A DNA stretch of 64,000 bases from positions 1 through 64,000 of the forward strand of contig NZ_JAAGKO020000039.1 in the NCBI RefSeq assembly GCF_027947535.2, written 5' to 3'. Positions 53,063-61,404 of this stretch are shown piece after piece (within the stretch, counting starts at the first letter, position 1; each line of letters starts with the position of its first letter). Made by a program: the position numbers and the translations under genes. The notes under the pieces were generated by a model that saw only the letters and a list, made by a program, of their open reading frames with translations, was not told the DNA's origin and ran no database searches. The DNA is from Streptantibioticus silvisoli. Its GTDB lineage: Bacteria > Actinomycetota > Actinomycetes > Streptomycetales > Streptomycetaceae.

Positions 53063-54108
53063 GCCGGTTCTCCGGTCGTCACGTCGCGTTCCGGCCCGCT
53101 CCACGACTCCAGGCCCAGCAGCCTGGCGCCCAGGCCGGTCAGTTCGGCGGTGCCGTACCTGAGGGATTCGTGCTTGTCGGCGTCGCCGACCAGCGTCGCG
53201 TTCCAGTCCGGCGTGCTGAGGTTGCGCCAGGAGTCCACCCGGGACGCGCGCAGCCGCTCGTTCGACTCCAGCGCGGGCATCATGGACAGGTACTGGACCG
53301 CCCGCACCCCGTTGTCGGAGGTGTTGCGCGCCACGCCGTGCGCCAGCAGGCCGTTCCAGATCAGCAGGTCGCCGGCCTCCAGCTCCGGCCGGACCACCGG
53401 GAACTCCGCCCGGTCGCACGCGGGCCGGATCGGGTCGCGGTCCGCCGGCTGGGCGACCCGCCAGGGGTCGAACCGGCGGAACAGCTCCGGCGAACACTGG
53501 AAGCCGCCGTGGTCCGGCCGGGTGTCGTTCAGGGCGATGATCCCCTGGACCCGCTGCGGCAGCACGCCGAGCGTGGTGTCGACGTCCCAGTGCAGCTCGA
53601 TGTCGAAGCCCTGGTCGGTGGGCGCGATGAGCGCGCGGTCCCGGTTGCGGACGTTGGGCGGGTTGAGGTTGAGCCGGTCCAGGGTCACCCACAGCTGCTC
53701 GCAGTCCCACACGTCGACGAACGCGTCGTAGACCCGCTGCGCCTGGCGGCTGTCCCACATCAGCTGGTGGTGGTACGCCTCGACGAACCCGTAGATGTGC
53801 AGCTCACGGTCCAGGTCCGACCGGAACTCCCGGTCCTGGTACCAGGTCTCCGGCCGTTCGGGGTCGAGCCCCTGGAAGTCCCAGGCGAAGTCCAGCAGCC
53901 GCTTGGCCGCGTCGGCGGGTATCGCGCGCTTCACCACGACGTATCCGTAGGTCTGCCAGAAGGCGAAGTCCTCCGGCGACAGCACCCGCAGCGGCCGGGT
54001 CTTGCGCAGGTCGCGCAGCATCGTCTGCGCCAGGTAGGTGTCGCCGTCCGAGCTGAAGTACGGGACGTCGCTGGGCGCGCGGTACAGGTAGCGGTCGGGC
54101 ACCGGCAT
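53044..54108 (-). CDS. phytanoyl-CoA-dioxygenase-family Fe/2OG oxygenase
   Basis: A 354-aa non-haem iron oxygenase. ELHWDVDTTLG gives the His173-x-Asp175 metal pair, LAHGVARN the distal His257, and Arg269 is a candidate 2-oxoglutarate ligand. The length is at the long end of the PhyH family, with an N-terminal extension. It is the first gene of the operon; ATG 54108 has a GGAG RBS. It probably hydroxylates the free or carrier-bound amino acid before or after decarboxylation. Confidence 0.9.
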   Translation of the reverse strand: MPVPDRYLYRAPSDVPYFSSDGDTYLAQTMLRDLRKTRPLRVLSPEDFAFWQTYGYVVVKRAIPADAAKRLLDFAWDFQGLDPERPETWYQDREFRSDLDRELHIYGFVEAYHHQLMWDSRQAQRVYDAFVDVWDCEQLWVTLDRLNLNPPNVRNRDRALIAPTDQGFDIELHWDVDTTLGVLPQRVQGIIALNDTRPDHGGFQCSPELFRRFDPWRVAQPADRDPIRPACDRAEFPVVRPELEAGDLLIWNGLLAHGVARNTSDNGVRAVQYLSMMPALESNERLRASRVDSWRNLSTPDWNATLVGDADKHESLRYGTAELTGLGARLLGLESWSGPERDVTTGEPACAESV

Positions 54109-54504
54109 GCAATCACTCCAAGGTTCGAACGCTTCCCGTCCCCGGGCGGATGCCTCTCGCCGGCGGCGGCTCGGCCCGGTCGGGTCACGCCGGCGGGCCG
54201 GCCGCGCGTCGGCGGGCGGCTCGGCCGGGGCGGGTGGCTCCGCCGGGCGGTTGGCGCGGGGTGGCGCGGGCTGCGCGGCCGGGGCGGTCGCGTGTCGCAA
54301 CGGTCTGGACGGTCGGCGCGGTCGGCCTGTCGCCGGGTACGGGTCGGGCGTGTCGTCGGCGCGGTCGGCCTGTCGCCGGGTACGGGTCGGACGTCGGCGG
54401 TGAACGGCCGCGGGGGCGACGGCGCACGCCGGGCACCCTGCCGCACGGCACCGGCCGACCAACTCGCGTGCCGCCGACGGTGGTGCGCCGCACGCGTTCC
54501 GATT
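54109..54504. other. upstream region of the five-gene operon
   Basis: 396 bp without a supportable gene, despite long open frames. It contains the direct repeat 54312-54390. The operon promoter must lie here or in the palindrome region to the right. Confidence 0.45.
54312..54390. repeat. 36-bp direct repeat
   Basis: Two copies (54312-54347 and 54355-54390) of a unit starting GTCGGCGCGGTCGGCCTGTC, identical on reading, 43 bp apart start to start. Confidence 0.75.
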
Positions 54505-54516
54505 GAACACGTGTTC
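54505..54516. promoter_or_regulatory. perfect palindrome GAACACGTGTTC
   Basis: A 12-bp perfect palindrome with a CACGTG core in the intergenic region shared by the five-gene operon and the GH3 gene. The symmetry suggests a dimeric regulator; none is known to me for this exact sequence. Confidence 0.4.
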
Positions 54517-54524
54517 CACTAAAA

Positions 54525-54536
54525 TGGACTAGACCA
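54525..54536. promoter_or_regulatory. DasR-like (dre) operator
   Basis: TGGACTAGACCA differs at one position from the dre core TGGTCTAGACCA bound by the GlcNAc-responsive GntR regulator DasR. It lies 450 bp upstream of the GH3 gene and 9 bp from the palindrome at 54505, so it could act on either side. Confidence 0.5.
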
Positions 54537-54601
54537 ACTTCGGTGTCAACAGGTGATTCGCGGGGTGGGTGCGGTGGGGCCAGGCGGGACGGGGGTCATC
54601 C

Positions 54602-54818
54602 GGGGGGGGGGGGGGGGGTGGCGCATTGGCGAGGGGTGCGGCCCGGAGCCGGGCCGGAGGGATGGTGGGCGGCACGGTCCGGGAGCCGGCGAAATGGCGG
54701 GCGGTACGGCCCGGAGCTGGGCCGGAGGGATGGCCGGCGGCGCGGTCCGGGAGCCGGGGACATGGCGGGCGGTACGGCCCGGAGCTGGGCCGGAGGGATG
54801 GTGGGCGCGGCCGGAGGG
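54602..54818. repeat. G17 tract and 68-bp minisatellite
   Basis: A run of 17 G at 54602-54618, then three imperfect copies of a unit of about 68 bp (starting 54635, 54703 and 54771, the last truncated) built on GGTACGGCCCGGAGCTGGGC. Non-coding. Confidence 0.75.
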
Positions 54819-54890
54819 GCGAGGTGGGCGAGGGCCCGGCGCGGTCGACGGGGTGCCGGCGGGCCGGCGGGCGCGATGCGTACCCGCCCC

Positions 54891-54937
54891 TTGACACTGA
54901 AGATTGGTACAGGCCAATATCCCTGTGGTCTGTACCA
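54891..54937 (+). promoter_or_regulatory. GH3 promoter with two dre-like operators
   Basis: TTGACA at 54891 and CAATAT at 54915 form a plausible promoter (18-bp spacer). TGGTACAGGCCA (54905-54916, three mismatches to the dre core) overlaps the spacer and -10, and TGGTCTGTACCA (54926-54937, two mismatches, flanked by AGT) covers the likely start site. Their placement suits repression by a DasR-type regulator released by glucosamine phosphates. Confidence 0.55.
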
Positions 54938-54987
54938 GTTGTCGCCGGTGCGATCAGCGGGTCGGTACTACCCGGAAGGCGCGTTCC

Positions 54988-56499
54988 ATGTCCTCCAGCA
55001 AGCACAGCGATGAGCTGCGACGACTCGCGCTCTCCGTCCTGCAACCGGGTTTCGTGGGCACCGAGGCGCCGGACTGGATACGGCGCGACATCGGTGACGG
55101 CCTGTCGTCCGTCGTGCTCTTCGCCCGCAACATCGTCTCCGCCGAGCAGGTCGCCCGGCTCACCGACCAACTGCGCGCCGAGAACCCCGCGTTGATCATC
55201 GCGATCGACGAGGAGGCGGGAGACGTCACGCGGCTGGAGTCCTCGACCGGTTCGACCCGGCCGGGCAACTTCGCCCTCGGCGCGGTCGACGACGTCGAAC
55301 TGACCGAATCCGTCGCCCGCGACCTGGGCCGCCAGCTGCACGCCGCCGGGGTCAGCCTGAACTACGCGCCCAGCGTGGACGTCAACTCCAACCCCGACAA
55401 TCCCATCATCGGCGTCAGGTCGTTCGGCATCGACTCCGGTGTGGTGTCCCGGCACGCCACCGCGTGGATCCGGGGTCTCCAGTCGGCCGGGGTCGCCGCC
55501 TGCGCCAAGCACTTCCCCGGCCACGGGGACGTCGCCATCGACTCCCACCACGGCCTGCCCACCTACGACGCGGACCTGGAAGAGGTCACCACGCAGGCGC
55601 TGGCCCCCTTCCGGGCCGCCCTTGCCGCGGGCGTGCGCGCGGTGATGAGCGCGCACCTGCTGGTCCCCGCCTACGACCCGGACCTGCCGGCCACCCTCAG
55701 CCGCCGCATCCTCAACGGCCTGCTGCGCGAGGAACTCGGGTTCGACGGCCTGATCGTCACCGACGCCATCGAGATGGGCGGCGTCGCCCAGCGCTACGGC
55801 ATCGACGGCGCCACGGTGAAGGCGGTCGCCGCGGGCGCCGACGCGATCTGCGTCGGCGGGGAGAGCGCCGAGGAGTCGACCGTCGGCCAGTTGTCCGGTG
55901 CGCTGGTGCGGGCCGTGACGTCGGGAGAGCTCACGCAGGAACGGCTGGCCGAGGCGGCCGACCGCGTCGCGCAGTTCGCCGACTGGTCGATCGGCCTGGG
56001 CCGGGCCGTGCCCGTCAACCCCATCAGCGGCGACATCGGCTTCGTCGCCGCCCGGCGCGCCATCCGGCTGGCCGGCCCCGCGCAGAACGCGCTGCCGCTG
56101 GCCGCCCCTCCGCACGTCGTCGAGCTGGTCCCCTCCACCAACCTCGCCATCGGCAAGGAGACCCCGTGGGGCGTCGCCGTCCCGCTGCGCGAACGGCTGC
56201 CCGGAACGACCTTCGTCCGGGTGCACCACCAGCAACTGGCCGCCCGACCCGACGTCCTGGCGGAGTACGCGCTGGCGCCGGCCGTGGGACGCCCGCTGGT
56301 GGTGGTCGTCAGGGACGCCTCACGCAACAAGTGGATGGGCGCGGCCCTGGCCGACCTCACCGCGGCCCGCCCGGACGCGATCGTCGTGGAGATGGGCCTG
56401 CCGGGCGGCCCGTCCGCCGGAGCGGTCCAGATCTTCACCCACGGAGCGACGGCCGCCTCCGGCGTGGCAGCGGCGGAGGTCCTGGTCGGAGCGCGCTGA
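54988..56499 (+). CDS. GH3 beta-N-acetylglucosaminidase (NagZ-like)
   Basis: A 503-aa cytoplasmic glycosidase. It has the NagZ signature CAKHFPGHGDVAIDSHHGLP, which includes the Asp-His catalytic dyad of GlcNAc-specific GH3 enzymes, and VTDAIEMGG with the nucleophile Asp. A shorter C-terminal domain follows (from about 360). No signal peptide, so it acts on imported chito-oligosaccharides or muropeptides. ATG 54988 has a GGAAGG RBS. DasR-like sites on its promoter fit a role in aminosugar use. Confidence 0.9.
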   Translation: MSSSKHSDELRRLALSVLQPGFVGTEAPDWIRRDIGDGLSSVVLFARNIVSAEQVARLTDQLRAENPALIIAIDEEAGDVTRLESSTGSTRPGNFALGAVDDVELTESVARDLGRQLHAAGVSLNYAPSVDVNSNPDNPIIGVRSFGIDSGVVSRHATAWIRGLQSAGVAACAKHFPGHGDVAIDSHHGLPTYDADLEEVTTQALAPFRAALAAGVRAVMSAHLLVPAYDPDLPATLSRRILNGLLREELGFDGLIVTDAIEMGGVAQRYGIDGATVKAVAAGADAICVGGESAEESTVGQLSGALVRAVTSGELTQERLAEAADRVAQFADWSIGLGRAVPVNPISGDIGFVAARRAIRLAGPAQNALPLAAPPHVVELVPSTNLAIGKETPWGVAVPLRERLPGTTFVRVHHQQLAARPDVLAEYALAPAVGRPLVVVVRDASRNKWMGAALADLTAARPDAIVVEMGLPGGPSAGAVQIFTHGATAASGVAAAEVLVGAR

Positions 56500-56514
56500 G
56501 GGGGAACGGGCGGG

Positions 56515-56800
56515 AGACCTTGCTGGGGTGACGGCGCGAGCGGGGAGCCTTGCTGGCGGGGGGGGTTACCTTGCTGGCGGGGGCCTTGCTGGCGGGGGTG
56601 GTTCGGTCGGCGGGGGGTGACCTTGCTGGCGGAGGTGGTCGCCGGCGGGGGTGACCCTGCTGGCGGGTGGTGGTGCGGCGTCGTGTGTTGATCGGGTCGG
56701 TGGGCGCTGCTCCGGTCGGCCCCCGCTGATCGCTGACCGTTCACCGCTGACCGCTGACCGTTTGACCGCTGACCGTTTGATCGCTGACCGTTTGATCGCG
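56515..56800. repeat. two minisatellites after the GH3 gene
   Basis: 56515-56675 holds about seven units of CCTTGCTGGCGGGG with variable G-runs (related to the arrays at 16020 and 59951). 56728-56800 holds about six units of CGCTGACCGTTTGAT. There is no gene between the GH3 stop and the gene ending at 56865. Confidence 0.75.
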
Positions 56801-56864
56801 CGGACGATGACCCTGCTGCTGAGCACCGGAGCGGCGGATCCCGGACTCGCCCTCGGCCCATCAC

Positions 56865-57575
56865 CTACCCCCGTACCCAGATCCGTAGCGGGCCGGCCGG
56901 CTCGAAGCCGTGGCGCAGTGCCGCGTCCAGGTCCGCGTCGCGCTCGTAGCCGACCGCGGGACGGGTGGGGAACAGGCGGTGAACCGCGTCCAGCACCACC
57001 GGCCAGGCCCGGTCAGCGCCGCCGTGCGACGCGAAGAGGTTGGAGACGCCGACCACGTGGTCGCTGCGGCTCGCCACCGCGCCGGCGCTCACCCGGCCCT
57101 GCGCGGAGAATCCGGCGAGCACGAACGTGGCCGGGTCGTCGAGCAGTTCGGCCCGGAAGAGGTCCGCGTTGCCCGCCCCGTCGTCCCAGGCGAGCGCCCA
57201 GGCCCGCAGCGTGTCGCGGTCACCGGCCACGTCCCAGGCAAGCTCCGGCGAGGTGGTCGGGGCGCTCGCCGGGCGGTGGATCCACTGGGCGTCGAAGAGC
57301 ACCTGGAAGCCGGCGCCCATGAGGTCGAGGTCGGCGAAGCTGTCCTTGACGCAGGCGCCGGGCGCGGCGGTGTCGATCCGGGCCACCAGGGCGGCCGCAT
57401 CGGCACCGGGCGTCAGCGTCACCGCGTCGGGGTAGTACGGCGGCGTCCGGGCCGGCGCGGTCCAGGCCTGCGGCCCGAACTCACCCGTCAAGCCGTGCGA
57501 CCGGCACATCGACGCGCACCACTCGGCGTTGTTGCGGGCAGCGGCCCGGACCACGCACTGCTTCGTCGCCGTCAT
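56865..57575 (-). CDS. GNAT-like protein
   Basis: A 236-aa soluble protein. It starts MTATKQCVVRAAARNNAEWC and has two more Cys soon after. The C-terminal part (FVLAGFSAQGRVSAGAVASR, VGVSNLFASHGG, LRHGFEPAGPLRIW) follows the GNAT strand/helix order, with the last strand typical of acetyltransferases, but the acetyl-CoA loop is weak. Possibly an inactive or divergent GNAT. Monocistronic. Confidence 0.65.
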   Translation of the reverse strand: MTATKQCVVRAAARNNAEWCASMCRSHGLTGEFGPQAWTAPARTPPYYPDAVTLTPGADAAALVARIDTAAPGACVKDSFADLDLMGAGFQVLFDAQWIHRPASAPTTSPELAWDVAGDRDTLRAWALAWDDGAGNADLFRAELLDDPATFVLAGFSAQGRVSAGAVASRSDHVVGVSNLFASHGGADRAWPVVLDAVHRLFPTRPAVGYERDADLDAALRHGFEPAGPLRIWVRG

Positions 57576-57645
57576 GAGCGTGAATCATCCCCGTCCCCGG
57601 ACCCGGCCGCGTCTCCGGGCCGGCCGCGTCTCCGGGCCCGTGGCA

Positions 57646-57722
57646 CTCTCCGGCACGCCACGGAACGGACCGGGGGACGCGGTGCTCTCCGGCACGCCAC
57701 GGAACGGACCGGGGGCCGGACC
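57646..57722. repeat. 39-bp tandem duplication
   Basis: Two copies (starting 57646 and 57685) of a unit beginning CTCTCCGGCACGCCACGGAA, in a 481-bp gene-free stretch (57576-58056) that also contains the snapalysin promoter. No other structure seen. Confidence 0.75.
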
Positions 57723-58056
57723 CGCCCCGGTCGGATTCGCCGTCCGTCCCCGCGCCGACCCGCAGATCCGCCTGAACCGTCGGTCCCGTCGCCACCCCCC
57801 GTCGCACGGCACGCCACGCACGCCACGCATGCCACAGCACTCCACGGCACCGCTCGCAACGCGGCTCACACCCTGCCGCGGAGTCGCCCGGCGGGGCCGC
57901 CGAGACGTCCCTGCCGTCCCTGACGTTGCGGAAATGATCACCGATGAGACGATCGCGTTCAACTCCTATCGATAACCGCGTACTTGTGGCGCTTGCTGAT
58001 GACGTGGTGCCCTGGTGGCTCACAGGCAACCGTTGTCAGGGAGGGAAACGAGTCTC

Positions 58057-58650
58057 ATGATCAAGCGAATAACCGCCATGGCGGCACTCATCCCGGCCGT
58101 GCTGGGCGTGACATCCGGTGTCGCTTCGGCGCACCCCGCGCCGAAAGCGACCAGCTCGGTGGTCACTCTGACCTACGACGCCAGCCGGGCCGGACAGTGG
58201 GCCGCCGCGATCACGCAGGGCGTGGCGAACTGGAACGCTGCGGAACACAACGTGCACCTCCAGCCGGCGACCTCGCCCGGGTCGGCCAACTTCAGCTATG
58301 TGGCGACCAGCGGCTGGCCCGAGACGACGCTCGGGCCGATCGTCCCGGGCGGCAGCAAGGGTGAGGTGGATCTGGGCCAGGAAGCGGTCGACGAGGGCTA
58401 CGACATGACCCGGATCGCGGCGCACGAAACCGGGCACATCCTCGGGCTGCTCGACGACTACAGCGGTCCCTGCTCGGAGCTGATGTCCGGCCACGGCCCC
58501 GGAACGTCGTGCACCAACGCCAAGCCGAGCGCGGCGGAGGCGGCCCAGGTCGACCAGAACTACGCCGACGACGCCGCGGTGGTGGGCCCGAGGCAGCACC
58601 GGATCGTGATCGACGTCTGGCGCGCCCCGGCCCTCGCCGCCACACGCTGA
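58057..58650 (+). CDS. snpA: snapalysin-type secreted zinc protease
   Basis: A 197-aa secreted neutral metalloprotease of family M7. Signal peptide MIKRITAMAALIPAVLG, cleavage near SAHA. The zinc site is HETGHILGLLDD (His123, Glu124, His127, with Asp133 as third ligand), the H-E-x-x-H-x-x-G-x-x-D pattern that defines snapalysins. RBS GGGAGG. In other streptomycetes a divergent LysR gene controls snpA; none is found here, and the upstream region is a repeat-containing spacer. Confidence 0.92.
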   Translation: MIKRITAMAALIPAVLGVTSGVASAHPAPKATSSVVTLTYDASRAGQWAAAITQGVANWNAAEHNVHLQPATSPGSANFSYVATSGWPETTLGPIVPGGSKGEVDLGQEAVDEGYDMTRIAAHETGHILGLLDDYSGPCSELMSGHGPGTSCTNAKPSAAEAAQVDQNYADDAAVVGPRQHRIVIDVWRAPALAATR

Positions 58651-58688
58651 CGGGCGGCCGAAGACCGGAAGCCGACCGCACCACACGT

Positions 58689-58722
58689 CGATGGGCCCCA
58701 CCGCGACCGGTGAGGCCCATCG
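58689..58722. terminator. hairpin next to tRNA fragment A
   Basis: CGATGGGCC and GGCCCATCG form a hairpin with an inner CACC/GGTG pair. It is homologous to the one at 61405, follows the tRNA fragment in its (minus) direction, and also lies 38 bp after snpA, so it may terminate both. Confidence 0.65.
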
Positions 58723-58744
58723 ACGTATCGCCCGGCGGGAGCAG

Positions 58745-58800
58745 TGGCGGAGGATACGAGATCCGAACGCGCGAGGGGCTGCCCTCAACACGCTTTCCGG
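58745..58800 (-). tRNA. truncated tRNA-Ser 3' end, fragment A (att-like remnant)
   Basis: The minus strand reads from part of the anticodon arm (GGAAAGCGTG), through the variable arm, the T arm and the acceptor end TATCCTCCGCCA, the pattern of tRNA-Ser(GGA). The 5' half is absent and the T arm has substitutions (CGGAT in place of CGAAT), so it is not functional. It is colinear with fragment B, including the downstream hairpin. Confidence 0.7.
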
Positions 58801-58999
58801 CGGCACGCGTTGGGGGTCGCGCAGGCACAGCAGCGTCCTGATCTGCTGCGCAGGGCCGAGGGCGAGTGCTCACGGTCGGGCTCTCCGATGCGTGGCCCGA
58901 CCGCGTGGCCGACGGCGTGCGAGGGATCGCCGGGCCGCCTTCGCGAGGCCCGGAGGGCGTCAGGACCGGTCGAACGTTTCCGCCCCGCCGGGCAGTCGT
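58801..58999. other. gene-free part after tRNA fragment A
   Basis: No gene seen on either strand before the stop of the lipoprotein gene at 59000. Confidence 0.4.
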
Positions 59000-59683
59000 T
59001 CACTCGTGGGCGCTGATCAGGCCTCCGTCGCTGAGCACGATGTACACGGCGTTGGCGTCGAGCCCGACGTCGTGCTGGTCCGTCTCCAGCGTGGCGTCCA
59101 CCTCGCCCTGGTTGCCGAGGATCTGCGCGCGGTACCGGAGTTCGCCGATCTTCGTGACCTTGGCCGTCCAATCGCCCGCCAGCTTGAACGTGCCCGGGCC
59201 CTGGTGCCCACCGCCCATCCAGGCATGGACGTCGCCACTCATCGTGAGCACGATGAACATGTCGTTGGCGTCGATCCCGGCGTCGTGCTGCTTCGTCTCC
59301 AGCGTGACAAAGAGCTGGCCGTCATGGATGACGTCGGCACGGTAGTGCTCGTCGCCGAGCTTGTAGATCTCGGCCTTGCTGCCGTCCGGCAACATCTGGG
59401 TGCGGATCGGGGAGGCCGCCTTGGCCGTGGGAGTCGTGGCAGCCGGTGCCGCGGCGGGCACGGCCGGTTTCGGGGTGGACGCGCTCCCGGAACGGGCCGG
59501 GCTGTCCGACGCGCTCGCCGGGCTCGAGGGGACGGCGGCGCCGGCGGCGGTGGCAGCGGCGGACGCCTTGACGCCACTCGCCGACGACGCGCTCGAACCG
59601 GAGTCGGACGGCCCGCAGGCGGTGGCGAGGAACGCTGCGGCGGTGCCGAGCAGAACGGTGGCGAAGACGCGACGGTGGCTCAT
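59000..59683 (-). CDS. lipoprotein with duplicated beta domain
   Basis: A 227-aa exported lipoprotein. Lipobox LATAC after the signal peptide MSHRRVFATVLLGTAAAF; then 65 residues of Ser/Ala/Pro linker. Residues 90-227 contain two similar halves: EIYKLGDEHYRADVIHDGQL...TKQHDAGIDANDMFIVL and TKIGELRYRAQILGNQGE...TDQHDVGLDANAVYIVL, so the domain arose by internal duplication. GGGGG RBS-like stretch before ATG 59683. Function unknown; no neighbours in the same operon. Confidence 0.72.
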   Translation of the reverse strand: MSHRRVFATVLLGTAAAFLATACGPSDSGSSASSASGVKASAAATAAGAAVPSSPASASDSPARSGSASTPKPAVPAAAPAATTPTAKAASPIRTQMLPDGSKAEIYKLGDEHYRADVIHDGQLFVTLETKQHDAGIDANDMFIVLTMSGDVHAWMGGGHQGPGTFKLAGDWTAKVTKIGELRYRAQILGNQGEVDATLETDQHDVGLDANAVYIVLSDGGLISAHE

Positions 59684-59950
59684 GGTTTCCCCCAGGCTGT
59701 GGTGTTGCTCATCGGCATCGGCCGACACCCATGAGGACATCGGCCCGCCGCGGACGAGTTCCGCCGTGCGCCGGCTGTGACCGGCCGGTCACGACCGTCA
59801 CACGACGGAGACGAACGTCCTTGCGCACGACGGCCCTACGACGGAGCCCAACGCCTTGCGCGGCACGGTTCAGCGCCGGCCGGCATCAGCAGACGTTCAC
59901 CTCGCCGACGGCTCCACACGGGTGCTCGCCCCGGGGATGCTTGTTCCGGG

Positions 59951-60085
59951 GGTGACCTTTTCGCCGGTGACCTTTTCGGGGGTGACCTTTTCGGGGGCGA
60001 CCTTTTCGGGGGTGACCTTTTCGGGGGTGACCTTTTCGGGGGTGACCTTTTCGGGGGTGACCTTTTCGGGGGTGACCTTTTCGGG
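59951..60085. repeat. 15-bp minisatellite, nine units
   Basis: Nine tandem units of GGTGACCTTTTCGGG (first and fourth slightly altered). Because the period is divisible by three, both strands show open frames with 5-residue repeats (KVTPE-like and VTFSG-like); I treat these as non-coding. It lies in the 562-bp gap 59684-60245, which otherwise has nothing recognisable. Confidence 0.9.
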
Positions 60086-60245
60086 GGCGGGGGGCCGCCG
60101 GGGGCCACCGGGTTCCGCCAAACCGCAGGCCGACGCATTGATCGCCGCGCCGGCCGGCTGGTACACCGCCGACGCCACCGGCACCGGTTCCTGGCCGGTC
60201 ACCGGGTGCGGTCGGCAACCCTTCCCCGCCGGCAGAACGGGCGGA

Positions 60246-61079
60246 TCAGCGCAGTCCGGCGAAGAGGTCGTTCTCGGGGACGGCCGCGCCGGTGGTGTCC
60301 CGGACACGTACGAAGGTCTCCGTGCCCATCAACGCGCCGAACCTCTCCTTGCCCATCTTGAGGAAGAAGATGTTCTCGCCCTGACTGGCGTGCGCGGCCA
60401 GCGCGTCGAACTTCTGACCGCTGAACGCGGTGGTGTCCACCCACGTGGTGATCTCGTCGTCGGGGAGGCCGATCTCGGCCATCGCGGCGGCCTCGGCGGG
60501 ATCCGGTTCGGGCATGTCCGCACCGAACTCGCGCAGGACCTCGCCGAACCGCTGCATCATCGAGCGGGGTGCCGTGGTCCAGTAGACCTTCGGCGTCAGC
60601 GCGGTCATCTCCAGCGCCGCCATCGTGATGCGGTTGGCCTGGATGTGGTCGGGGTGGCCGTAGAAGCCGTTCTCGTCGTAGGTGACGACCACATCGGGCC
60701 GGTAGTGCAGCATGAGTTCCGCGAGCCGGGCGGCGCTCTCCTCGACCGGGGTCCGCCAGAAGGACCCGGAGGCGTCGTTGCTCGGCCAGCCCATCATCCC
60801 CGAGTCGGCGTAGTCCAGCATCTCCAGGTCGCTGATCTTCAAGGCGTCACAGCTGGCCTCCAGTTCCTGACGGCGCATCACGGCGACCGCCACCGGATCG
60901 TGCCCGGGATCGCCCGGCTTGGCACCCCCGGGTCCGTCACCGCAGCCGCCGTCGGTACACGTCACGAGAACCGTGCGGATGCCCTCCGCCGCGTACCGCG
61001 CGAGGATCCCTCCGGTCCCGGTGGCCTCGTCGTCGGGGTGGGCGTGTACGGCCATGAGCGTCAAGGGCCGGTCGGTCAT
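60246..61079 (-). CDS. PIG-L family deacetylase (Mca/MshB-like)
   Basis: A 277-aa zinc-dependent N-deacetylase. The metal motif AHPDDEATG (His14, Asp16-Asp17) is at the N-terminus and GHPDHIQANR supplies the third ligand. The length and the C-terminal GQKFDALAAHASQ resemble mycothiol S-conjugate amidase (Mca) more than MshB; a role on other N-acetylglucosaminides is possible. Lies between the two tRNA fragments, so it is cargo of the proposed element. Confidence 0.87.
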   Translation of the reverse strand: MTDRPLTLMAVHAHPDDEATGTGGILARYAAEGIRTVLVTCTDGGCGDGPGGAKPGDPGHDPVAVAVMRRQELEASCDALKISDLEMLDYADSGMMGWPSNDASGSFWRTPVEESAARLAELMLHYRPDVVVTYDENGFYGHPDHIQANRITMAALEMTALTPKVYWTTAPRSMMQRFGEVLREFGADMPEPDPAEAAAMAEIGLPDDEITTWVDTTAFSGQKFDALAAHASQGENIFFLKMGKERFGALMGTETFVRVRDTTGAAVPENDLFAGLR

Positions 61080-61404
61080 GAAGCAGTCCTCCTGCAGAAG
61101 TACGTGGTGAACCCGAAGAGCGTGGCGGGCACACCACGCTGCCGAGGCCCAGATCCTGGCGGGACTGGCAACCCTGCGGTCCGGTCACGTCTTCCCCGCC
61201 CGTGCGGCGCCGGCCCCTCCACCCATGCAACCGCGCCGACCGGACCGGCTGTTCCCCGACACGGCTGGTCGGCCGTCCAGGCTTCAGGGCGAACGCGTGA
61301 CCGATCCGATGCCGCGGAAGGCCGCGGACCGGGTCGGCGGACTGTCCCGGGGAGCCCTGGACAACACGGGTGAGACGGAAACGGAGACGGAAGTCGGACA
61401 ACGT

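Noticed and set aside
54109-54519. N-terminal extension of the dioxygenase through the Pro/Arg-rich open frame
   Set aside because: The extension is low-complexity with repeats, and ATG 54108 has an RBS and begins the recognisable protein.
58057-58650. Divergent LysR regulator for snpA
   Set aside because: The region upstream (57576-58056) contains repeats only, and the next gene is GNAT-like.
59777-60361. Open frames on both strands across the 15-bp repeat with KVTPE, VTFSG or DLFGG pentapeptide repeats
   Set aside because: A 15-bp period keeps every frame open without coding. No RBS or conserved flanks, and flanking codon use is wrong.
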